From Conoideocrella luteorostrata (taxonomy: Eukaryota; Ascomycota; Sordariomycetes; Hypocreales; Clavicipitaceae), in assembly GCA_032433595.1 (NCBI GenBank), contig JASWJB010000150.1:33808-97807 (forward strand): DNA of 64,000 nucleotides, in the 5' to 3' direction. Below are positions 10,064-20,962 of the stretch, in pieces. The translations under genes were made by a program, and so were the position numbers. The number at the start of each line of letters is the position of its first letter. Positions within the stretch are counted from its first letter, which is position 1. The notes below the pieces were generated by a model. The model was given only the letters and a program-made list of their open reading frames with translations. It had not been told where the DNA came from and ran no database searches.

Positions 10064-13000
10064 TCAGAATTCCCACTGACTCATCCAAAGGTCTAACCAC
10101 TTTCCGGACACGGGCGGGAGCCCATTCATGGTCTGGCTCTTCGCGGCTGTCTCCTTCGTCTCCAAAACGGGCCACTTCTCCCCCTTTTCCGCAGTCTGAG
10201 CGACCGACTCGAAGTAAGCAAGCAGCTTCAAAGCTGGGTTCTGCTTAAGGCTCTGTGTCGTCATTCCGCCGCGCGCCGAGTTGCGCAAGTGCTGCACCCA
10301 CTCGGCCCAAGAGACCATCTTGATAGAGTCCCCGAGGCGCCTCCTGACCGAGGCTACCAGCTCAGCCCAGTCAACGGCCTTGGGGTTGACGGCATGATAT
10401 ACGTCCAGCCTGCCCGTGCCCTGAGATGCACCTCTCGTCGGGTTATCTTTTACGGCCAGTTGGACAAGAACTTCGGAGAGCAAGTCCACTGGGATCCAAT
10501 CCACGCGGCTCATAGACCCGAGGTCCGAGGGCAGAACACCGAGGTATTTGGAACTTGCGATGATCTAGCATAGAAGTATACCCGTTAGCAGATGATCATG
10601 TAATAAAATTTGCCCTAGCTCGTAGTGGTCTCTAGGCAAAAGAGAGTAAATGTCCATACCGTCGGCAACCACTCATGTTTTGGCCACATCCCTTTGCCAT
10701 TTCCTCGCTGGACTGGTCCGGCAATTTGTCCAACCCGACAGATGGAGGCTTTGAGACCTGACTTCGCCACCTCTTGTTCAAGGAGCAGCTCCGCCACGTG
10801 CTTCGAGGCACCATATCCGTCTTCCGTATCGTGGCAGTGGTGGTTCGGTGCCTCAGGAACAGTGCCGTCTAACCTGAGGTGACTAACAGTGGCAACGCTT
10901 GATACAAAGAACAATGACGCATGGTGGGTGCTTGTGTGTGCAAAGTCTATCAGGCTCCGCATGCCGCGGATCTGAGGCTCAAAGGAAGCGATGTCCCAAT
11001 TGTAGTTTACTGGCCATTGACCATCTGCCGTCGTACCGAGTTTTGTCAGTGGTTGACAAATATCGTTAAAGAAAAGGAACATGGAATGTAGGAAGATTAC
11101 ATACGAATGATATGTGTAGTCTGTTCGAGAAGATGGCCATAAACTTTCTCATCCAGCCCGAAGTTTGGCTTCGACAAGTCGACCTGAACGAACTCAACCT
11201 TCTCTGGTGACCAGTCTGTATTTAGCCCTCGTGGCTCACTCTGTGATATCTGCTTCGCCTGACCATCTTCAGACCGGTTGAGGCAATAGACCTTCTTTAC
11301 TCGAGATTGCTGTTGCAAGAGTATGTCAAGCACATAGGAACCCAGGGACCCGGTACTACCCGTCAATATGACCGTGTAGGCAGGTGCACCATTATCAAAA
11401 ACACCGTTTGCCCGAATCTTCTCTGGACTTCCATTGGATACCCCAGCGGCGTATTTGACAAGCCACTCGTTCATTGTCTTGCTCTGCAAATCAACCAAAT
11501 TATCCGAATTGTTAGTCGTCTTATGAGCCACGCCATATAGGGCCTCTGTGAGTGTGTTGATGGTCGGGTGGGTGTAGACAAGCCTGGCAGTTATAGCGAT
11601 CTTATTGCTATCCACCGTGATGTCTTGCTTCTTTAGCGCCGAGCGGATAGAGTTGGCCATGCTGGATGCCGCGAGTGAGTCGACTCCGGTGTGTAAGAGG
11701 TCGTCATCCCCCTGGATCTGCTGAGCCCCTGACACGTCGGCAGCCACAAGCAGGTGTCGGAGACCTTGCTCGATGGTGGCCCGCGAGCTAAAGTCGAAGT
11801 CGGCGTTCAAAGTGCCGTCTTGCTCCACGTCCCTGTAGAACTGGACAATGTCGTTGTCGTACAGGAGGACCGTGTCACGCCTCTTGACCGTGTTCTTGTC
11901 GGTTCGGACGAATGGTTTGTCGGGCTTTGTGAACCAGATATATTCTCTAAAAATGCGTGCGTGCTCGGACGCGATGGCATTGGCAGCATGGACCTTCTCC
12001 TGAATGCTGTCCAAGAGCTTTTCACGTTCTTCTACGGCTGTGGGCTCTGGATTGGCCAGCTCGATAAGCAAAGACGTCATCACGTAGCCTGTTCCGATCT
12101 GTTCAAACGCTTTGGTTAACTGATAACTGGGATGTCGCAGGTACCAATAGACTGTCAGGCGAGTAGGAGATGGGCACTTACCATGAGACAGGCACCGACT
12201 TCCGGGTGGCTGTTGATGATGGCTTCCATGGCCAGTGGACGGACCTTCTCTCCATTCGACAATACGAGCAACTCGTCTGTTCTCCCTCTGTAAAGCCACA
12301 TGTCTGGTTTTGTGGGATGAGGCTCGTACAAGTCCTTGTAGCACAATTCATTTATATCCGGGAAAGTATGGAAAACGCCTTGGAAAAGGTCCACGTTTTC
12401 TTCATTGCGTACCACCCAGTGCTCATGGATACCTTCTTCAAGCTTCCTGAATTCGAATCCCGCCCGCGGGTGGAAGGAGAAGTAGATCCAGTCCTCGGCG
12501 TCCACAAGGATCATGCCTTGGAACATGCTCTCAGTTGTGCCCGTGAGGTTGATGATCCGAACGGCTTGGGCGGCCTTTTCGGCACTTCCGAAGGTGACGG
12601 GGCCTTTGCACTTGTCAGAAAATCAGGACTCTGGTGGGTAAGGATGTACTGGAATCGTTACCTCCTGACGCGATGATGGCTTTGTGGCCTTTGAACTTCT
12701 TTGAGATAGCAGGCGTCTCGCCAATTTCATCGATTATAGAGGGCATGATACTCCATGTCTTGATGTTAGTGCAATCAAGGAGGGCGTCAATCACATTGAT
12801 TGTCGAGAGCACGCCGAATGGACTGATCACATTGGTGGTGTTGTAGAAGGCCCTGATGAGGATGTTCATAATCAATCCCGCGCCCTGGATTGTCAGCCCC
12901 ATTAGTACGGCATCGTTATGGCTTGATTCCTGTGTGATGCAAAGCACCAGAGAGAAGGCTTACATGATAAAGCGGGAATGCCGAGTAGTATAGATCTCCT

Positions 13001-13796
13001 TCGGTGAAGACAGATGTCCAAGGAAGGCGTCCACTGCTCTCGCTCTCAGGCATGAGGCGATAAGCATCGACCGTCCCAACCAAGGAGTTTTTCCAGATGA
13101 TTGGCTTCGGGAGACCAGTCGATCCGGATGTGTGCAACATACAGAATGGATCGCTAGCGGCCTGCTGGAACGTTTTGTTGTATGGATAAACCGGAACCAG
13201 CTCGCTGTCGAAGAGCTTGGGGATTGGAGGGATCTCCAATACCTTCATTGGCCGGGCAGCGAGGAGGCTTGGCAGAACTTCTGGGCGCTCATCGGGGGTC
13301 ACCCAAATGTTGCAGTTAGATCGGTTCAAGATAGCCACTGTTGCCTCGACATTGTTGCGCGGTGAAGGCAGGAGAGCCTAGCATAGAAATTGTGAGGACT
13401 CTGGGCGAAAGGAATTGGCCGGAGCAGCATACCTGATAACCAGTCTTATTGCAAGCGAGTATGAGGAGGACATATCGGAAATCGTTATCTGCTCCATGTT
13501 AGGTAAAATCAATCATGGGTGTATATCTGATTAACTCAGTGCGATTCAAGTATGATCTTACGAGGACCCATGTATCCGACTGTTGGGAATGATGAGCCTT
13601 TGCCCACCTCAGATTCGATCCACCATGCAGTTCTGTTCACGGCATTTGCGAGCTCCAAAGCCGTGATGTTACGGAACCCATCGGCAACATTATGTGTGAG
13701 TGGAAGCTGATAAACGACGTGATCTGGCTCCTCGCGAGCCATGTCGTCCACGATCGTGACGATGAGGCGTCTGCCATAGTCCTTTGAGGGAGACAT
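10064..13796 (-). CDS. NRPS-like enzyme: adenylation-thiolation-reductase (A-T-R)
   Basis: Eight exons (13796-13562, 13488-13433, 13377-12964, 12884-12662, 12603-12182, 12098-11105, 11024-10660, 10564-10064) total 3210 nt and give 1069 residues. The adenylation domain shows LHTSGSTGLPKP near residue 178, FPLYHGAG across the third splice join and YRGRTDELL near 414. The carrier domain has GDDDLLHTGVDSLAASS with the phosphopantetheine serine near 591. The C-terminal short-chain reductase has TGSTGSLGSYV near 696 and the YxxxK pair (Tyr near 852, Lys near 856). There is no condensation domain. Such enzymes activate a carboxylic acid, load it on the carrier and release it reductively as an aldehyde or alcohol, as in Lys2-type chemistry. 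The substrate is not predictable here. The gene runs head to tail with the Zn2Cys6 gene and probably works with the isocyanide synthase. Confidence 0.92.
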
Positions 13797-13805
13797 GGAG
13801 AGTAA

Positions 13806-13857
13806 CGAGGTCTTACTGAGCCTTGCTTGGAATGTTCACTACTAAGGGAAGACCTCG
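13806..13857. promoter_or_regulatory. 9-bp inverted repeat just upstream of the NRPS-like gene
   Basis: CGAGGTCTT (13806-13814) and AAGACCTCG (13849-13857) are exact inverted copies separated by 34 bp, starting about 10 bp upstream of the NRPS-like start codon on its promoter side. The second arm continues into CCTCGG. Zn2Cys6 dimers often bind paired CGG-type half sites, so this is a candidate operator or a 5'-UTR stem. The spacing is longer than is typical for a single dimer site. Confidence 0.3.
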
Positions 13858-15576
13858 GTCGCGAGTTGGCTCTGAACCTTCAATGGATTAGACTCGACAA
13901 CTCGAATTGTGCCTTGTTTAGGATGTGCGTCACTAAGGGCAGGTATCAGGTTCCGGAATTGTGGTCTCTCTGGATGCTATTTGGATAGCCACTCCACCAT
14001 ATAGCAATTCCTCAAAGGCCAATGCGTCAACACTTCGTCGATTGGGTAAACACCTGTAACAGTGGCTTCAGACTAAGTCACAGATAGGTCTACTTATTAG
14101 ATGAGTCAGTTAGGTGTTGAGTGCCAAGCACAAGAGGGCAGTAGACGATGAGTTCCGTTAGGAGTTGATCCCAATTACGAGATAATTGATTAGGCTGATC
14201 ACTAAAGATTTGGATGCCATAATAACTGGATAATGGGCGTTCTTATACACTAATCCATCTCTTTACTGATCTTAACCGGATTAGTTACAACCAATCTACT
14301 CAATCTTGGATCATACTGCTTGATACCAATCTCGTCACGTGGCTAAACGGTGCCTGGGTGCTGGGTGGTTCCATGCTAGCCCGTAACGGTCCGTTATCCG
14401 GTCTCATATGCGGAGGATTATGCGAACGAATAGTGTCACGGAGTAATACTCGGTAATACACGTAATACACCGTGCTGCACCGACGTTGCAGGGTTGCAGG
14501 GTTGTCAGGATGTTTTGGCCCCCGCATCTGCTTAGTATAGCGATTTCGCAGCTTCCAGAACGCCAGCTGGTGGTTCATCGGCTAGCCTAGGTACGGCTTT
14601 GCTGGTAGGAATCACCTTCATCGGGCTTTACGAGGAAGTGCATCGGAACATTACTTCTATCGGAAACGCCGCCATTTCCCGCTTCGATTACAGAACAAGA
14701 CGGGGCATAATGTCTTGCAGCAAAGATCCTTGTGCTTTCGAGATACTTTGTGGCGATATTTAGCCTCATTCAGGTCCATGGGATTGCCGGGCGAAGTAGG
14801 TTATCGTTTCTGGTTGTCCTGGTGAGCTGTGTCATGGGAGTCCTCGTTGTCTGCGTAGGAGAAACTAGTACTGTATGCCAGCCGATTTCATCGACATCAT
14901 AGGCGTAGGGAAAGCTCGGATAAGTTAATTATGCTGCTGCTGCTGACGCTGCTACTGACGAAAGTCTTGTTGCCTAATATTGATGCTGACGATGCCACCG
15001 CTGAAGATGCTATTGATGACGGGCGACAGCTATACACAGTGCTAGTATTAAAGAAATAGTTTACGTACTAGACTTGCTAGGTATTTCGGAGAAAGTAGGA
15101 AAATTATGTTGCGGAGAGGTAAAATACAAAGCACCGCAAGTCTTATTGCAGGCATTTGCATAACTTGCGCCGGCTCAGGGTGGGTGGGACCTGAGCAGCG
15201 CCTGAGCAATAGCGGCAAGGGCACTAAACCCAGTACGTTCTTAGCCACAGACGGTTTGCCAACAGACAACAGTGAACAAAGTGAACCCAGGTACAATTGA
15301 GACGAAATATTCACTTGAGGTTCGGATGAACTTCAGTAAACCATGCAGTATACAAGGCACCACCAATTTTCACTACTGAGTGTTGTGCTGTGGTGCGCCA
15401 TGAACGACAATATTAGTAGTGCATTAAATTTCACTGAGTACACAACGGTCCCTGGCGCAGTCTGCCACCAACAAGGTACCTGCTAACCCCAACTTACAAC
15501 CACACCTTCGACGAAAAAGTCCCATTCTGATGGGGAAAAAGCTGTGATATCTTCTCCCTCGGTGCTACGGTATGGA
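13858..15576. other. Intergenic, no gene seen
   Basis: Only short overlapping open frames occur here. The stretch includes a triplet-rich segment around 14935-15020 (GCTGCT/GACGCT-like runs) and repeated TAATAC words near 14440-14470. It holds the upstream region of the NRPS-like gene and the approach to the TPR/SesA relic. No RNA gene or complete mobile element is recognised. Confidence 0.5.
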
Positions 15577-17317
15577 CTCTTATGAGCCTACAAACTCCAC
15601 CAGACAGCCCACCAGACCACAACTCATTACCAGAGCTTTCGGACCGGTATTCTGCAGAACTCGGTGACCTTGTTCTTCAATGCTATTCTGCCAATCAGTG
15701 TAGACATACTGGACAGATGCACACAGCGTGGCTACTGGAATGAAATCTTGGTAACCCTATATGGCACTATTATCTCATCCAACTTCCACGCAACCCTCCA
15801 GAAATCCTGGGACGACTGCCTGGAGCAATTAAAGCTGCCGAGAAACCCCGGTACATTAGTAAATCAGGCACGGTCACGTCTCGACGATAACTTAAAGGTT
15901 ATGAAACTGGGCCAGCAAGACAAATACGGCAAATTTTCAATATTCATTGCTGGTAAGTCTGATTCGGATACTTTCGCGGAAGGGTGTCAAACATTAATGC
16001 GAGTCTAGGTGCCTATTTCGTGCGCAACGTTGTCCGCAATTCGCACTCCTTGACCCCTCAGCTTAATAACCATGGGAAGTGCGATAATGCAGAGCAGATA
16101 TATTGGCAGATAGTAGAGCTTATGGAGAAGGTGCTGGGCAAAGAGCATCCCTCTACGGAGTACACTTTCCAGCAAAAAATAACCGCGCGCTTGTGCTCGG
16201 TAATCAGGGAAAGTACGAAGAGGCAGACCAGATACACCGATAGACTTTGGAAGTATGGGAGAAGGTTCTGGGCAAAGAACACTCTTCTACACTTGCCGGC
16301 ATGAATCAGCTCACGCTTGTGCTCTATAAAAAGGGGAAATACGAAGAAACAGAGTAATTACATCGGCAGATACTAGAACTTAAGGAGAGGATGCTAGGCG
16401 AACGGCATTCCTCTACACTTGCCAGCAGGAACAATCTCGCAAATGTGCTTTATAAGCGGGAAGAGTACGAAAAAGCAGAGCGGATACATCAACACACTCT
16501 AGAGCGGAGACGGCAAGTGTTGGGCAAAGAGCATCCCGATATACATACTAGCATGAATAACCTCGCAAACGCGCTCGATAATCAGGGGAAGAACAAGGAA
16601 GCGGAGCAGATACCTTGACAGGCTCTACAGCAGAGGCAGAAAGTGTCTGGCAAAGAGCACCCTGATACGCTTACCGGCATAAATAACCTCACAAATGTGC
16701 TCGATAAGCAGAGGAGGCTCGAGGAGGCAGGTGCCAACGTTACAATCCTGATCTCTGAAACGATCGCCATTCTCGAGACAACAGCGAGAGGCTACAGTAT
16801 TGTCGAAGATGACAAGGCCCTCCCAAAAACCCTCCAAGAAGCAGACCGAGGGCTGCGCCTTGTCAGAGAGGCTCTCCAGACTGCCCAAAAACAACTAGGC
16901 GGATGCAACCTTGCCGGTGATGCTCGAATTACCGTGGGCATACTGGAGGCGTGTAGCACGAAAACAAGGCTGTCTCAGAGCACATTCAAAGACGTTGCTC
17001 AAGCACCGGAGACTTCGAGGTTTGAGCATTACCAAGCGGCTGTCAGATAAGAGGGCAAGGGAAACACAATGGAAGTCTTGGTGAATGGGATGATGAGCGA
17101 CGTCTGTGATCTAGCCAAGGACAGAGCGATCGAAGCAGCCATGAAAGCCAAAGTCAAGGCATTGCGCGATACGATCGACAAGTGGTCAACAATGGAGCCG
17201 TCCGTGCCAAACGACGATGTTTTGGGCAGCACTTTTGACCACTATGGCTCCGGTGCTCAGAACAATAACACAGGCAGTGGCCACCAGTTTTCTTGGAGCT
17301 ACGTTCATGCTGCCTGA
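15577..17317 (+). pseudogene. Relic of a TPR-array / SesA-domain protein with PP-like amyloid motif
   Basis: From about 16083 the DNA encodes tandem 42-residue kinesin-light-chain-type TPRs with recurring LGKEHPST-like blocks about 126 nt apart (near 16136, 16262, 16393, 16518, 16644). They lead into a SesA-like domain (ISETIAILETTARGY, ALPKTLQEADRGLRLVREAL, RFEHYQAAVR, GNTMEVLVNGMM) at about 16740-17215. The C-terminus is FDHYGSGAQNNNTGSGHQF, resembling the PP amyloid motif of fungal death-signalling proteins. In-frame stops lie at 16241 (TAG), 16355 (TAA), 16616 (TGA) and 17048 (TAA), and a frameshift near the A-run at about 16176 breaks the first repeat. A 5' segment starting MSLQTPPDSPPDHN at 15577 is also frame-broken. 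SesA normally sits at an N-terminus, so TPR-then-SesA may be two genes fused by deletion. An expressed short C-terminal product from the ATG at 17069 cannot be excluded. Confidence 0.8.
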
Positions 17318-18608
17318 AAATACCTCGTAGTAGTTCCCAACCTTAATCCCGCTGCGTTACGGGCATCCTGATACTAGCCCATCGTTATGCGATGGGCAGG
17401 TGTGCCGGTTATAATCAAAGACTGCGAAGATAATTGCTGCTCTTTACGTCGTCGAGCCCACCAAAGATGTCGGAGAATAGCGGAATGTGTGCTTTCAACG
17501 TAACTGAGAAGTCAACGTCTCGACCATTCCGTTTTGAGAGGCCGTTTTCGGGGCAGCGCAATAGACGGTTCCTTGCCCAGCAGACTTTGAACTGACCTCC
17601 GCGGGTCTGGCACAACTGGGAACAATTTACTATTATCGCAGCGCAGCAGGTGAACCTGGTCTACTCCGTACACAATTCGTACTCGTGCCTGAGTCCCACC
17701 TCCTACCACCCCGGACCGTAACCAGAACCCAAGCGCCACGCTTATTTTGCACACCGGCATGTCTGGGAGTGCAAAATCCGATTTGGTAGGTGTGACGGTC
17801 TTATCCACGCGGCTTTGGGGGAGACGAACATGGTTGGCGATTTAACCGCCCGCTCTGGAGCTAGTGGTTAGTTTTAATTCCTTGGCATTTGGGCGCGATG
17901 AAGTGATTGGCCCCGCGGGTGCGGATTCTCTAAGTGCCGTGTAGCGAGCACGGACGAAGAGTTCCTCTGCTGTGCTGCCGACCCCTTCCCTCCCCATGAC
18001 GAATTCGAAGCGAGAGCACCTCTACAGCCGATATGCGAGGGCTGAATGATGAATGACAAGGTACTCTGTACGTAAGTCCAGATGAGGGTGCGATGGTGTG
18101 ATGGCGCTACGGGCGGGTAGGGATGAAGGGATACTAGTGCGAAGTACGGAGTACATGTGGCGCTTTTTCTTGCATGGATTGCATGGCGAGTGGTTTCCGC
18201 ATTGGAAGACCTGCTGTTTTGGTGATATATATGCCGTGTGCTGCATCTTGTGAAAAAGCTGCATCTTGATGTTATGTTTGCTTGCTGTAGTTTGCTTGTG
18301 ATCTGTTGGTTCCTTCTTATCTTGTTGCTGCATTGCATTGCCTTTCCATCTACACGCTCTCTTGTGTCGTCGCCATTCGCCATTCGCTCACTCGTCTCCA
18401 TCGTTTTTATTTTCATCACTGTGTCTGGCACACATTGAAGGTCTTGCTCATCTTGTTCGTTTTGTTCTTCTTATCTTTTTGCTGGCGTATACTACTCGCC
18501 CGTGTTACCCTTCCGCAGCTGGACTGTGCCATCCGACCAGAAAAAAAAACACAAAATAAACCACAAATTTAATATCTACTCCTCGGTCACTGCCAGCTTA
18601 TCTCCAAC
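17318..18608. other. Intergenic, promoter side of the surface-protein gene
   Basis: No supported gene. A 185-codon minus-strand frame (17874-18431) is rich in Ser, Thr and His with no domain and lies over the presumed promoter and 5'-UTR of the gene starting at 18609, so I read it as chance. TACTCCGTA-type words occur at 17662-17670 and 18144-18154. CT-rich tracts precede the start codon at 18609, as is common in fungal promoters. Confidence 0.5.
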
Positions 18609-20298
18609 ATGGCTGCTTCGACCATCACCAGAGCCACCTTCTTTCTTCTCGCCATCATGCCGTTTCTGCTGCAGCCCGGCACAGCCCTCCAGGTCACTCC
18701 CAATTCACCCTGCTCAGCAGTCTGCATAGACGCCTCCGATCTGGACGTCTCGGACCCGAATTCATCAACCACAAGGGGTAGGGACATCGTCTGCGATGAC
18801 GGCCAGTTCGATGCGTCCCCCGCGAGCAGGGGCGGCAGGTTCAGGAGCTGTCTGAGCTGTTTGCAGACCAGCACGTACACCCAAGGCAAGGAGAGTGACC
18901 AGGCGTGGTTTCTTTGTATGAATCCCCCCCTTCCCGGTCCCCTTTCTGACTGTCCCTCTTCTTTTGCGTTTTGGGAATCGGGCATCGGCTGACAGATTCG
19001 CCGGGTCCAGATAATCTGAGATACGCCTTTGATTACTGCGTGTTGGGATACCCCAATGCCACTGGTGAGGGTGTGGGATCCAACCCATGCGCCACCTCCG
19101 AGGCGTGCGGACGTCTTGGAACCGCCTTGAAGGATGGAATCACGGATCCAGCGAATGTTCAGCGCCTCCAGTACTGCCAGGTAGACGGTGGTGTTGTCAC
19201 GGGCGCATACTACGAGAGCTGTCTTCAGTGTGTGCAGGCCGACGGCAAACGCAAATATCTGTCCAACTGTACGGTTTCGTCCCCCTCCCCCCTTATCCCC
19301 CAACCTAATCTATGTTTGTATCAACACGACATGATACTAACGCTGAGATAGTCTTCATCGCGCTCCAAGCAGCATGCCAGCAAGCCCCTCCCGTGACGCT
19401 CACCATTGGCCTCAACGAGACCATCTTCACCCAGCATGTCGTGCAGATCACCAAGCCCTCGCCACCTCCCTCATCCTCCCCATCCTCATCTGTGCGCCTC
19501 AGCGTCCCCAGCATCATCGGCATCGCCGTCGGGGCCGTGGCCGTCATTGCCCTCCTCTCCAGCTGCCTGTTCATGCAGTGCCGCAAACGGAGGAACCGCA
19601 AGAACCAGTCCCGGCGCACCCTCTCCTTCCACTGCCAGACGTCTGCGCAAACGCACCGCCCCCACCACCCCCAGCAGCCTCGCTACCACGACGAAGACTA
19701 CGACTACGACTACGACGATGAGCGGTTCTTCACGGAAACAAAGGCGGATGTGCATCCCTCGGCTGCCATGGCGAGCATGAGCCCCGTGGCGAGATCCCAG
19801 CCGTTTCTGTGGAATACACCAGCCGCGCAGGAGGGGACGGGGACGGGGACGGGGACGGGGACGGGTATCAGACCTGCCGTCACGCAGAAGCAATTGAACA
19901 TCTCTACCACGCTGCCTGCCCCCGAACCGGCATATACATCCCCCCGAGCAGCCGGCTTCTCGCCTGATGATTACACGCCGCCCACCTCTACTGTCTCCAC
20001 GAGGTCGAATGCTCCTTTGCTACTGGGTAATCGCAGGCCATCTATTGCCTCTACCACGTATTCTACCTCGCCTGCCGTGGGCGCTGGCATTTCCACCTTT
20101 GGTGGCGCTTCGCCAGCATTGAGCCAGATGCAGTTCCAGAACGATGGACGGCCGGTCCGCCAGGAGGCTCAGCTTCCGCTTCGTTCTCCTGTTGGACGGG
20201 ACTTGGCAGGGCGGAGGGCAAGAGCAGCAGCGCCGCTGAGTTCGCCGGTCCACAGGATGAAGATTCAGACATCTTTCCCGCCTCCTCCTACTAAGTAG
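18609..20298 (+). CDS. LPXTG-annotated type single-pass surface protein
   Basis: Three exons, 18609-18915, 18996-19268 and 19352-20298, give 508 residues. A signal peptide (TFFLLAIMPFLLQPGTALQ) is followed by a cysteine-rich extracellular region with repeated motifs such as RFRSCLSCLQTSTY and YYESCLQCVQADGK, plus LRYAFDYC created by the first splice. One membrane span (SIIGIAVGAVAVIALLSSCLF) precedes a basic stop-transfer and a long disordered tail with a DYDYDYDD run and a GTGTGTGTG tract coded by a GGGGAC minisatellite. Related ascomycete proteins are often labelled 'LPXTG-domain' although no sortase exists in fungi; the role is unknown, perhaps sensing or wall attachment. It is convergent with the Sac3 gene. 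I am confident of the gene model, less of any function. Confidence 0.85.
19834..19866 (+). repeat. GGGGAC hexamer minisatellite inside a coding exon
   Basis: Five near-perfect tandem copies of GGGGAC lie in exon 3 of the surface-protein gene and encode alternating Gly-Thr in the cytoplasmic tail. Because the unit is six bases, copy-number changes keep the reading frame, so tail length could vary between strains. Confidence 0.85.
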
Positions 20299-20962
20299 GC
20301 CATTTTATGGTAGGGGGTCACATTCAAATGCTAGTTAGTACATAAGTATAAGTATGTGTATAGGGAAGGCGAGATGGTATATATGAATGGAGTTTGAGGT
20401 GGTAATGGAATGATATAATAGCCAACTTGGCCGTACGGGATATCGCTATCCCCGGTCATAATTCAAATGAAACCCACATTTCATGTCACATAAGCAGATA
20501 GTAAAACAAAAAGCATCATTGTGAGCCGTCATCATCGTCACAACCTGTGACGTACACAACTTGATTACCGGTCCAATGTTCCATCCCCGGACCAATTCAA
20601 ATAATGCTATGTAGCCAAAAAAGAAAAAGCCATGCCCGCTTATATACACAAAAAAAGGTGAGAGAAGTATGAGAATGGAAATCAGTCCCGCCCAATCAAA
20701 TCAAAGCCGACAAACTCCGATAAATTGACAGTGTTGTGCCACAGAAAAACATCGTCTGTCATCCGACTCTATGGGTATATCAAGTTTTGTTGAATTGTGA
20801 TGAAGAGCCGCCAACAATGGAGGGAATATACATGTAAGAGTGTTTTTTGGGGGGTGGACGGCGGCCAGGGGGGGAGTTGTCCACAACAATCCACGGCACC
20901 GTGCTCTTTGACCATAAGTACCCAGTATTTTCCTTCCCAAACGAAATCCCGCACAACGCCAA
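20299..20962. other. Convergent intergenic region between surface-protein and SAC3 genes
   Basis: This holds the 3' ends of two convergent genes. Short open frames on the minus strand are out of phase with SAC3 and have no recognisable content. Homopolymer runs (A7 near 20650, G6 near 20850 and 20870) occur. No other feature is seen. Confidence 0.6.

Noticed and set aside
12916..12963. A 34-bp intron as an alternative third intron of the NRPS-like gene
   Set aside because: Too short for fungal splicing; a 79-bp intron with the same donor, a CTGAC branch and acceptor ATCCAG restores the family motif FPLYHGAG.
17874..18431. 185-codon minus-strand frame
   Set aside because: Ser/Thr/His-rich, no motif, lies over the promoter of the surface-protein gene and overlaps a second frame.
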